A stretch of DNA of 64,000 nt from Variovorax sp. Root473 (GTDB lineage: Bacteria > Pseudomonadota > Gammaproteobacteria > Burkholderiales > Burkholderiaceae_C): NCBI RefSeq assembly GCF_001426505.1, contig NZ_LMEV01000020.1, positions 343,910-407,909 of the forward strand, given 5' to 3'. This document shows positions 34,154-43,400 of this stretch, in pieces. A model generated the notes under the pieces. The model ran no database searches. It was not told the DNA's origin and was given only the letters and a program-made list of their open reading frames with translations. The translations under genes were made by a program, and so were the position numbers. How positions within the stretch are numbered: the first letter of the stretch is position 1; each line of letters begins with the position of its first letter.

Positions 34154-36358
34154 GTGCCCAGAACCCCGATGACGCCCCAGAACAAGGCGGCCGCAGGCCG
34201 TCGCGCCAGCACCGCCAAGGCCGGTGATGGGGCCAACGCCAAGCAGCTGCAGCTCGAGGGCTTCACCGCCGAGCATCCCGCGCACCTGACGACCAACCAG
34301 GGCCTGCAGATTCCCGACAACCACAACTCGCTCAAGGCGGGCGTGCGCGGGCCCACGCTGCTCGAAGACTTCATCCTGCGCGAGAAGATCACGCACTTCG
34401 ACCACGAGCGCATTCCCGAGCGCGCCGTGCATGCGCGGGGCTCGGCGGCGCATGGCTACTTCCAGGCCTACCAGTCGATGTCGCAGTACACCTGCGCCGA
34501 TTTCCTGCAGGACCCGGACGCGAAGACGCCCGTGTTCGTGCGCTTCTCGACCGTGGCCGGGTCGCGGGGCTCGGCCGACACCGTGCGCGACGTGCGCGGC
34601 TTTGCCGTCAAGTTCTACACGCGCGAGGGCAACTACGACCTCGTGGGCAACAACATGCCCGTGTTCTTCATCCAGGACGCGTTGAAGTTCCCCGACCTCA
34701 TCCACGCCGTGAAGCCCGAGCCGCACCACGAGATGCCGCAGGCCGCGAGCGCGCACGACACCTTCTGGGACTTCGCCTCGCTCATGCCCGAGACCACCCA
34801 CATGCTGATGTGGGCCATGAGCGACCGCGCCATTCCGCGCAGCCTGCGCATGATGGAAGGCTTCGGCGTCCACACCTTCCGCTTCGTGAATGCGCGCGGT
34901 GAAAGCCACTTCGTGAAGTTCCACTGGAAGCCCAGGCTCGGCGTGCACGGCCTCGTGTGGGACGAGGCCCAGAAGATCGCCGGCAAGGACCCCGACTTTC
35001 ACCGCCGCGATCTCTGGGAGGCCATCGAGCAGGGCCACTTCCCCGAGTGGGAACTCGGCGTGCAGCTCATCGCGCCCGACCGCGCCGAGTCGCTCGGCTT
35101 CGACCTGCTCGACCCCACCAAGCTCATCCCTGAAGAAATGGTGCCCGTGCAGCGCATCGGCAAGCTGGTGCTCAATCGCAACCCCGACAACTTCTTTGCC
35201 GAGACCGAGCAGGTGGCCTTTCACCCCGGCCACGTCGTGCCCGGCATCGACTTCAGCAACGACCCGCTGCTGCAGGGGCGGCTGTTCAGCTACACCGACA
35301 CGCAGATCTCGCGCCTGGGCGGCGCCAACTTCCACGAACTGCCGATCAACAAGGGCGTGTGCCCGTTCCACAACTTCCAGCGCGACGGCATGCACCGCCA
35401 GACCATCGCGCGCGGCCAGGTCGCCTACGAGCCCAACACGCTGGGCAGCGGCACCGAGTTTCGCGTCGACGGCGGCAGCCACGGCTTCCAGTCCTTTCCC
35501 GACGAGGTCGTGTCGCCCAAGGTGCGGCGCCGCAGCCCGTCCTTCGACGATCACTTCACGCAGGCGCGCCTGTTCTTCAACAGCCAGAGCATGGCCGAGA
35601 AGGAACACATCGTCGCGGCCTTCCGCTTCGAACTCTCGAAGGTCGATGTGCCGGCCATCCGCCAGCGCATGGTCGACAACCTCGCGCACGTCGACGAGAA
35701 ACTCGCACGCCGCGTGGCCGAGCCACTGGGCATCGGCGAACCCGATGCCAAGGCGGCGGCGGGCTACGCGGGCTTTCGCGAGCACCGCATGGACCTGCCC
35801 ATCGACGAATCGCCTGCGCTGCGCATGAGCGACGGCAGCGCCGACGGCGTGGTGCGCACGCGCAAGGTCGCGATCCTCGTGGCCGACGGCGTCGATTCGG
35901 CGTCGCTCAAGCCGATCCGCGATGCGCTCGAACAGGCGGGCGCACTGTGCAAGGTGGTGGGCCCGAAGCTCGGCACCGTGGCCAGCGCCTCGAAGCGCCA
36001 GATCGACATCGACATGACCTTCACGAACACCGCCTCGGTGATGTTCGATGCCGTGCTCGTGCCCGCGGGGGCGGAGGGCGTTGCAGCGCTCGCGGCGCAG
36101 GGTGATGCCGTGCACTTCGTGCTCGAGGCCTACAAGCACTGCAAGGCGATCTGCGTGGTCGGCGAGGGCGTGCAGCTGCTCGCATCGCTCGGCGTCACGC
36201 CCGAAGGCGAGGCACCGGCCGGCGTGGTGGTGGCGCAGACGCCTGTCACGAACCTGGGAGACGCCACTGCGGCGACCCAGATCGCGCACGACTTCATTGC
36301 GGCGATCGCGAAGCATCGGCACTGGGACCGCGCCAGCATCGACAGCGTCCCCGCCTAG
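34154..36358 (+). CDS. katE: Large-subunit catalase, HPII type
   Basis: A 734-residue clade-2 catalase. R-A-V-H-A-R-G near residue 93 holds the distal His, G-N-N-M-P-V-F-F-I near 165 the distal Asn, and R-L-F-S-Y-T-D-T-Q near 378 the proximal haem Tyr. A C-terminal flavodoxin/class-I-amidotransferase-like domain (about 575-734, R-K-V-A-I-L-V-A-D-G-V onward) marks the large HPII class, which breaks hydrogen peroxide into water and oxygen and resists high peroxide. GTG 34154 with a GAGAGGG ribosome site is preferred; ATG 34169 would trim five residues. A small hairpin (36357-36370) follows the stop. Confidence 0.95.
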   Translation: MPRTPMTPQNKAAAGRRASTAKAGDGANAKQLQLEGFTAEHPAHLTTNQGLQIPDNHNSLKAGVRGPTLLEDFILREKITHFDHERIPERAVHARGSAAHGYFQAYQSMSQYTCADFLQDPDAKTPVFVRFSTVAGSRGSADTVRDVRGFAVKFYTREGNYDLVGNNMPVFFIQDALKFPDLIHAVKPEPHHEMPQAASAHDTFWDFASLMPETTHMLMWAMSDRAIPRSLRMMEGFGVHTFRFVNARGESHFVKFHWKPRLGVHGLVWDEAQKIAGKDPDFHRRDLWEAIEQGHFPEWELGVQLIAPDRAESLGFDLLDPTKLIPEEMVPVQRIGKLVLNRNPDNFFAETEQVAFHPGHVVPGIDFSNDPLLQGRLFSYTDTQISRLGGANFHELPINKGVCPFHNFQRDGMHRQTIARGQVAYEPNTLGSGTEFRVDGGSHGFQSFPDEVVSPKVRRRSPSFDDHFTQARLFFNSQSMAEKEHIVAAFRFELSKVDVPAIRQRMVDNLAHVDEKLARRVAEPLGIGEPDAKAAAGYAGFREHRMDLPIDESPALRMSDGSADGVVRTRKVAILVADGVDSASLKPIRDALEQAGALCKVVGPKLGTVASASKRQIDIDMTFTNTASVMFDAVLVPAGAEGVAALAAQGDAVHFVLEAYKHCKAICVVGEGVQLLASLGVTPEGEAPAGVVVAQTPVTNLGDATAATQIAHDFIAAIAKHRHWDRASIDSVPA

Positions 36359-36370
36359 CCTGAGCAGGCT
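36357..36370. terminator. Weak hairpin at the katE end
   Basis: AGCCTG and CAGGCT flank a two-base AG centre and overlap the katE stop codon. There is no T-run after it, so it would be a weak terminator at best. Confidence 0.3.
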
Positions 36371-36511
36371 CTACGCCATTTGCGCTAGACCGTATTGCGA
36401 ATAGGCGAGGTGAACACCCGCTCCTAGACTTTCCCACGAGGCCTGAACGGCGCGCACTCCCGCGGCGTCGAGCGTTCGCGGCAGCGCGAGTGCATGGGTC
36501 GAGGGGGTTCA

Positions 36512-38701
36512 ATGGCGTGGTTTTCGAGTTGGGGATGTGCGCATCCGGCGCGTCGCCGTGCCGGCCTTGCCGGAACGGTCGGCCTGGTGGGTGTGCTGCT
36601 TCTGGGCCCCGGTGGCCCTTCGGCGCTGGCACAACGTCCGGCGTCACCACCACCTGCGGCGCCCGCTGCTCCAGCGGGCGGCCCGAATGCCGAGGCCGCG
36701 GCCGACCGGATGGCGCAGGCGCGCCTTGCGGACACCGACACGCTGCTGGCGCTGACCAGCGAAGGCGCGGTGCTCTACGGGCAGGACGCGGTCAAGCTCT
36801 CGGGTTATCAGTACTGCAGCCAGGCCGTCGCACTGGCCGAGGCGGGGGAGTTCCGCCAGAGCGTGCGCGCCGCGAGCAAGGCGCTGCACCTGGCCAACGC
36901 CACCAGCGACCCGAACCTGCGCGCCGTGGCCAACCGCGACCTGGCGATCGTCTACAGCTACTCGGGCCAGCTCGAAAAGGCCGAGGAGTTCGCGCGCGAA
37001 GCGCTGCGCCACACCGCGCGCGACCCGAAGCTGGTGGTCGGCCCGGTGCAGAAGGTGATCGGCGACGTGCGCACGCGGCGCGGCGACTTCGCCGGCGCGG
37101 TGCTCAGCTACGAGGAGGCGCTGGCCAACAGCTCGCCGCGCTACGCGCCGCTGGTGCAGGCCTCGCTGGTCAACGCGCTCATCGAATCGGGTGACGCGGC
37201 ACGCGCGCGCCAGGTGCTCGGCGACATGGCCGAGCCGCGCGAAGCGCCGCTGGCCGCGCAGCTCGAACGCACGCGCGCCCGCCTGCTGCTGGCCGAGAAC
37301 AAGCCCGCCGAGGCACGCGACAGGTACCGTGCGCTCACCGCGCGGCAGGTTGGCACCGACACCGCCTACTACCGCCTCTGGGCCTGGGACGGCGTGGCGC
37401 GCAGCGAACTCGCGCTGGGCCAGAAGCAGGCCGCCGCCGAGGCCGCGGGCCGCGCGCTGGCCGACGTCGACCAGGTGCGCGCGCGCTTTCGCAGCGAAGA
37501 AGTGAAGATGGGCCTGTTCTCCGACCTGCAGTCGGTGTTCGAGCGCGGCGTGGCGGTGTACAGCGAAGCGGGCGATCCGCAGCGTGCGTTCGAGGTCAGC
37601 GAGCACAGCCGTTCGCGCGCGCTGCTCGATGCGGTGCGCGGGCGCGCCAAGCTCAGTGAATCGTCCGCCGGCACGGTCGGCGTGGCCGCGCTGCAGCGCA
37701 CGCTGGCGGCCGACGAGCGCGTGGTGCAGTACCACGCGCTGCCGGATCGGCTGATGGTCTGGGTCGTCGGGCCCGACAGCATCACCGAGAAGCGCATCGG
37801 CGTGAAGCGCGAGGAGCTCGCCGAACTCGTCGAGACCTTCCGCAATTCGATCGTGCGCGGTCGCCGCGCGGCCATCACCAACGCCGACAAGCTGGGCGCC
37901 GCGCTGCTCGGCCCGCTGGGCCTGGCACCGGGCCAGCGCGTGGTGGTGGTGCCGCACGGGCCGCTGCACTACCTGCCGTTCCAGGCGCTGCGCCTGGACG
38001 GGCGCTACCTCATCGAGACGCACCCGGTGTCGGTGGCGCCGTCGATCAGCATCGCGGTGCAGCTGGCGCAGCGCACGCCGCGCGTGAACGCGTCGCTCAC
38101 GGCCTTCGGCAATCCGCGCATCGAGGACAAGTACGACCTGCCAGGCGCCGAGACCGAGGTGAAGCAGCTCGCGCAGCTGTTCCCGCGCAACACCGTGTAC
38201 ATGGGCGCCGCCGCCACCAAGACGCAGTTCCGCGACGTGGCCTCGCGCTCGCCGCTGATGCACGTGGCGGCGCACGCCGAGGCCGACGAGGTCGATCCGC
38301 TGTACTCGCGCATCCTGCTGGCGAACGAAGGCGGCAAGCAGAACTTTCTCGAGGCGCACGAGATCCTCGCGTTGCCGATGGATGGCACGGCACTGGTCAC
38401 GCTTTCGGCCTGCGAGTCGGGCCTGGGGCGCATCGCGCAGGGCGACGAGGTGCTGGGCTTCACGCGCTCGTTCCTCTCGGCCGGCAGCTCCAGCCTCATC
38501 GCCTCGCTGTGGCCGGTGTCGGACGACGCCACTGCCGTGCTCATGGGCACGCTCTACGGCGAGCTCGCCAAGGGCCGCGACATCCAGAAGGCCATGCAGG
38601 CCGGCCAGCTGGCCGTGCTGAAGGACCCCAAGATGTCCCATCCCTTCTTCTGGGCGCCGTTCAACCTGATCGGCAACTGGCGTCTCACCGTCGGGAGCTG
38701 A
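36512..38701 (+). CDS. Exported TPR-CHAT protein (putative caspase-like protease) of the TPS operon
   Basis: A 729-residue protein. A signal peptide (about residues 1-35, ending A-L-A-Q) and a Pro/Ala linker lead into a helical region of tetratricopeptide-type repeats (about 60-370). The C-terminal CHAT domain (about 420-729) has M-H-V-A-A-H-A-E with the catalytic His588 and T-L-S-A-C-E-S-G with the catalytic Cys634, the His-Cys dyad of caspase-like CHAT peptidases. Strand patterns before each residue fit the fold. ATG 36512 was chosen for its GAGGGGG ribosome site; 36494 is an alternative. Two bases separate it from the TpsB gene. It probably acts in the periplasm, perhaps on the TpsA cargo, by inference. 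Confidence 0.88.
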   Translation: MAWFSSWGCAHPARRRAGLAGTVGLVGVLLLGPGGPSALAQRPASPPPAAPAAPAGGPNAEAAADRMAQARLADTDTLLALTSEGAVLYGQDAVKLSGYQYCSQAVALAEAGEFRQSVRAASKALHLANATSDPNLRAVANRDLAIVYSYSGQLEKAEEFAREALRHTARDPKLVVGPVQKVIGDVRTRRGDFAGAVLSYEEALANSSPRYAPLVQASLVNALIESGDAARARQVLGDMAEPREAPLAAQLERTRARLLLAENKPAEARDRYRALTARQVGTDTAYYRLWAWDGVARSELALGQKQAAAEAAGRALADVDQVRARFRSEEVKMGLFSDLQSVFERGVAVYSEAGDPQRAFEVSEHSRSRALLDAVRGRAKLSESSAGTVGVAALQRTLAADERVVQYHALPDRLMVWVVGPDSITEKRIGVKREELAELVETFRNSIVRGRRAAITNADKLGAALLGPLGLAPGQRVVVVPHGPLHYLPFQALRLDGRYLIETHPVSVAPSISIAVQLAQRTPRVNASLTAFGNPRIEDKYDLPGAETEVKQLAQLFPRNTVYMGAAATKTQFRDVASRSPLMHVAAHAEADEVDPLYSRILLANEGGKQNFLEAHEILALPMDGTALVTLSACESGLGRIAQGDEVLGFTRSFLSAGSSSLIASLWPVSDDATAVLMGTLYGELAKGRDIQKAMQAGQLAVLKDPKMSHPFFWAPFNLIGNWRLTVGS

Positions 38702-38703
38702 CC

Positions 38704-40461
38704 ATGTCTTCGCCACGCTCCCTCCTGCAAAGAAGCACTGCCATGGCCCCTGCGATCCGCCTTCGTTCACGGCCGACGCCGGTCGCTCTCGCCGCCATGG
38801 CACTCGTCGGCGCCACGCTGTGGGTCGCCATGCCCCGCGCCCATGCGCAGGAGGCCACCACGCTGCTGCCCACCAAGGACCCCTGCGGCAGCTGCGACCG
38901 CCCCGTCGCGCAGGCCACCGGCGCCGTCGCTCCGCAAACCCTGCCCGCGCAGCCACAGCGGGCCGCCGCGGGCAGCTTCAAGCTCACCGACCTGCGCCTG
39001 AACGGCGTGAAGGCGCTGAGCAACGAAGAGCTGCAAACCATCACCGCGCCGTACATCGGCCGCGACGTCACGCTCGGCGACCTCGAAGGGCTCGCGCAGG
39101 CCATCACCACGCGCTACAAGGAGCGCGGCTACTTTCTTGCGCAGGCCGTGGTGCCGGTGCAGACCGTGCGCGACGGCATCGTCGAGATCAGCATCATCGA
39201 AGGCCGGCTCGGCAAGGTCGATGTGGTGGTCGCGCCCGAGGCGCCGATCAGCGAGGCGCGCGTGCGCGGCTTCCTGGCGGCGCTGCAGCCCGGCGAGGCG
39301 GTGAACGCGCCGGCCTACGAGCGCGCGATGCTGCTGCTGTCGGACCAGCCCGGCCTCAAGGTCTCGTCGAGCCTGCAGGAAGGCGCGCAGGCCGGCACCA
39401 CCGATCTGTCGGTCGAGGTCGAGGCCGGCCCGCGCTGGGCCTTCTCGGCCGAGGCCGACAACCACGGCACCAAGGAGGCCGGGCGCTACCGCGTGGGGGG
39501 CACGGCCCGCTGGCTCAGCCCCTTCGGCATTGGCGACAACCTCGATGCGCGCGTGCTGCTGTCCAACAGCAACGCGCTGCAGTATGGACGCGTGTCGTAC
39601 GAGGCGCCGCTGGGCACCAGCGGCCTGCGCGCGGGCATCGGCATCTCGCGCGTGAGCTACGACCTGGGCGGCCAGTTTGTCGACCTCGACGCACGCGGCC
39701 GTGCCGACGTGCTCGACGTGTCGCTCAACTACCCGCTGATCCGCCAGCGCCAGCAGAACCTGTTCCTGCGCCTCACGGCCGACGTGAAGGACCTCACCGA
39801 CGAACTGCGCGGCGTCGACTTCACGGCCAAGAAGCGCGTGCAGGGCTTCGGCATCGGCTGGGCCTGGGAGCGGCGCGACGAGGTGCTCGGCGGGGGCTAC
39901 TGGGCCAGCTCGGGCACGCTGTACCACGGCGACCTGTCGATCCGCGACGCGCAGAGCTTCCAGTCCGACCAGCAGTTCGGCGGGCGCCACACCGAAGGCG
40001 GCTTCACCAAGCTGAGCTTCCAGGTGTCGCGCCTGCAGGCCATCGTGCCGCGGCATTCGCTGTACGTCTCGGTCGGCGGCCAGTGGGCGAGCAAGAACCT
40101 CGACGCGTCTGAAAAACTCGCGCTCGGCGGCGCGCGCGCGGTGCGCGCCTACCCCTCGGGCGAACTGCTGGTGGACCAGGGCCTGATCGGCACGCTCGAA
40201 TACCGCTGGGCCGCGACCGACGAGGTCACGCCCTATCTGTTCTACGACGCGGCACGCGGACGCATCGCGCGCCATCCTTCGCCCTTCGACGGCGAGAACA
40301 CCCACAGCCTGCGCGGCTACGGCATCGGCCTGAGCTGGTCGCGCCCGGGCAACTTCTCGATCAACGCCACGCTCGCCTGGCGCGCCGGCACACCGCCCGC
40401 GCAGACCGACGGCGGCGGGCGCAATCCGCGGCTGTACGTGCAGCTGCAAAAGGCGTTCTGA
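38704..40461 (+). CDS. TpsB outer-membrane transporter (ShlB/FhaC/HecB family)
   Basis: A 585-residue two-partner secretion transporter. A long signal region ends A-H-A-Q near residue 50. A linker with a C-G-S-C pair precedes the POTRA region (about 92-250, F-K-L-T-D-L-R-L-N-G-V then R-Y-K-E-R-G-Y-F-L-A-Q-A). The rest is a 16-strand-type beta barrel with V-R-A-Y-P-S-G-E at about residue 480, the variant of the VRGY loop-6 tip that is essential in FhaC. The chain ends in Phe, typical for barrel insertion. It exports the TpsA made by the next gene, two bases downstream. Confidence 0.94.
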   Translation: MSSPRSLLQRSTAMAPAIRLRSRPTPVALAAMALVGATLWVAMPRAHAQEATTLLPTKDPCGSCDRPVAQATGAVAPQTLPAQPQRAAAGSFKLTDLRLNGVKALSNEELQTITAPYIGRDVTLGDLEGLAQAITTRYKERGYFLAQAVVPVQTVRDGIVEISIIEGRLGKVDVVVAPEAPISEARVRGFLAALQPGEAVNAPAYERAMLLLSDQPGLKVSSSLQEGAQAGTTDLSVEVEAGPRWAFSAEADNHGTKEAGRYRVGGTARWLSPFGIGDNLDARVLLSNSNALQYGRVSYEAPLGTSGLRAGIGISRVSYDLGGQFVDLDARGRADVLDVSLNYPLIRQRQQNLFLRLTADVKDLTDELRGVDFTAKKRVQGFGIGWAWERRDEVLGGGYWASSGTLYHGDLSIRDAQSFQSDQQFGGRHTEGGFTKLSFQVSRLQAIVPRHSLYVSVGGQWASKNLDASEKLALGGARAVRAYPSGELLVDQGLIGTLEYRWAATDEVTPYLFYDAARGRIARHPSPFDGENTHSLRGYGIGLSWSRPGNFSINATLAWRAGTPPAQTDGGGRNPRLYVQLQKAF

Positions 40462-40463
40462 CC

Positions 40464-43400
40464 ATGAAGCCCCGTAACCTCCAACCCCGGCTGACGTTGC
40501 GCCCGCTGGCGCTTTCGATCGCGTGCATGGGCCTGGCGCCCGCGCTGGCACAGACCATCCTGCCGAGCTTCGGACCGGGCGGCTACACCACGCTGGGTGG
40601 CGTGACGGTGGGCACCACCACGTCGGCCACCAGCGCGGGCGGGCAGGCACTGGGGATCTCGCAGTCGTCGCTGCGCGCGATCATCAACTGGAATGCCTTC
40701 TCCATCGGCGCGAAGGACGCGGTCAACATCACGCACACCAACCCGTCGCAGGCCGCGGCCAGCATCCTGCTCAACCGCGTGACGGGCAACCAGCTCTCGA
40801 CCATCGCCGGGCAACTCACGTCGCCGGGGCGTGTGTTCCTCGTCAACCCGAACGGCGTGGTATTCAGCCAGGGCGCGCAGGTCAACGTGGGCGGTCTCGT
40901 GGCCTCCACGCTGGCGCTGAGTACCACCGACAACGCCTTCCTCGAAGGCAGCACCCAACTCACTTTCGAACGGCCCGACGGCAACACCAATGTCGTCAGC
41001 AACGCCGGCGTGCTCACCGCCACCGGCGGCCCCGTGGTGCTGATGGGCGCCGAGGTGACCAACAGCGGCCGCATCGTGGCCGACCGCGGCACCGTGGCGC
41101 TGGCTTCGGGCCGCAAGATCAGTTTCGACCTGGGCAACGACGGGCTCACCAACCTCGTGGTCGCGGCCGACGCGATGGCCACCAGCGCCAAGGTGGTCAA
41201 TACCGAGAGCGGCACCTTGCAGGCCGACGGCGGGCGCGTGATGCTCGTCGGCAGCTCCAACACGGCGGGCGAACTGGTGGTGAACCAGTCGGGCACGGTG
41301 CGCGCGCGCACGTTGGAGAACGTCAACGGCGAGATCGTGCTCGGCGCGGGCCGCGACAACCGCATCGAGATGAACGGCGGCCTGCTCGACGCCACCGGCG
41401 CGGGCGCGGGCCAGCAAGGCGGCAGCATCCGCATCGCGGCCGGGCAGGTGCGCATCGAAGGCACCGGCGCGGGCGACCAGCGCGCGGTGATCGACGCCAG
41501 CGGCCAGGCTGGCGGCGGCAGCGTGTCGGTGCATGGCTACGACGTGGCGCTGTCGTCCACGTCGGTGCTGCGCGCCGATGCCACCACTGGCGGCGCGGGC
41601 GGCACCGTCACCACCGCCAGTGCCAAGGACCAGGCCCTGGTCGGCGAGGCCGATGCAGCCCCCGAGCGCGAATCGCGGCTGCAGGCCTACGGCGAGATGA
41701 CCGCGCGCGGCGCGGGCGCCGGCAAGGGCGGTGCAATCTCGAACGAAGCCGATTCGGTGCGCGTGCAGGCCGTGCGCGTCGATGCGGGCGGTGGCGCGCA
41801 AGGCGGTGCCAACGGCAGCTGGACGGTGAGCGCGAAGCAGTCGGACCTGGGCATCGTCGAGGCCGGCAACGTGCCCGTGTACGACAGCAAGCTGCCGTCC
41901 TTCGGCGGCGGTGTCGTCAGCGCCGGCAGCGTTGGCGACACGCTGGGCCGCGGCACCGACGTGACGCTGGCGAGCGGGCGCACCGGCGTCGGCGCGGGCG
42001 TCACCTTTGCGCCCGGCGTGCAGGTCATCAAGAGCGAAGGCGGCACGGCGCGGCTGCGCGTCGACTCGGCCGGCAGCATCGTCATGAACGAGGGCTCGGC
42101 CATCACGTCGCAGCAAGGCGCACTGCATGTCGACTTCAACGCCGATTCCACCGGCCTGGTCGCCACCAACGCGAAGAACATCAACAACAGCAGCGGCAAC
42201 CCTTCCGCCGAGAGCGACTACGCCGCAGCCATCGTGCTGACCGGAGCGACCATCGCGGCCAACGGCGGCGACGTGCGCTTCTTCGGCCAGGGCGACGCTC
42301 AGAACGGCCGTGCCATCGGTGGGATGGCTCCGCTCGGCGGCGACACCGGCGACTATGTGTGGCGCGACGGCGTGACGCTGGCGGGCAGCCAGGCCACGAC
42401 CCGCGGGGACGGCCGCGTGACGATGCGCGGCCAGGGCCGCACCTGGATCGACGACCAGGACAACAGCGACTTCATCTTCCGCGGCAGCAACGGCGTGTCG
42501 ATCATGGGCGGCACGGTCGAAGCCGGCGCCGGCGGCCTGCAGGTCGATGGCCTCGCGGGCTATGAACGCAGCGGCGTCGCCGTCAGCAGCGGCGCGGTGC
42601 TGAAGTCGGTGGGCGACATCGGCATCAAGGGCCAGGGGCCGACCTGGACTTCAGACATCGGCGGCGCCGCGGTGGGCGCCAGCACGGCCGTCGTCATCGA
42701 CGACGCCACCGTCGCCGGCGAACGCGACGTGCGCATCGAAGGCCAGGGCGCCAACCTCGACGGCCTGCGCACCGACACGGGCTTTGCAGCGGGGAACATG
42801 TCCGCCGGCGGCGGCAACGGCGTTGCCATCCGTGGTGCGGTCTCGGCCGGTGCGGGCCGGCGCATCGACGTGATCGGCCATGCGGGCAGCGAAGGCTTCA
42901 GCGCCACGCAGGGCAGCCCCGACATCGTCATCACGCCATCGACCACGCCCACCTACGGCGTGGCCGTCACGGCCGACAGCGACCACCCGATGGCGCTGCG
43001 CACCGACGGCGGCACCATCGCCATCGACGGCCAGGGCACCGATGTCTCGATGCGCCTGGTCACCTTCTTCTCCGGCGTAGGCACCAGCGTCGGCACGCTG
43101 GCCTCGGTGGCCAGCGACAGCGGCAAGGGCGGCAGCATCTCGGTGCAGGGGCGCAACGTGCTGATCGACGGCGCCACGAACTCCGACGGCTCGCCCGCGG
43201 TGGCGCGCCTCGATGCCAGCGGCGCCACCGGCGGCGGCAGCATCGACATCGCAGGCAGCAATGCCGTCGCCATCGGCAAGAACACCAGCCTCGAAGCCAA
43301 CGTCACGGGTACGGGCAGCGGCGGCAGCATCAAGGTGGTGGCGACCCAGACGCTGCGCGCCTACGGCCAGCTGTCGGCACGCGCCGGTGCGGCCGGCGGC

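Noticed and set aside
36375..36410. Words shared by the spacers before the CHAT operon and before tssK (GCCATT, AGAC, ATTGC/ATTTGC)
   Set aside because: They align only with gaps of several bases, so the similarity may be chance. I would want more copies before proposing a common regulator.
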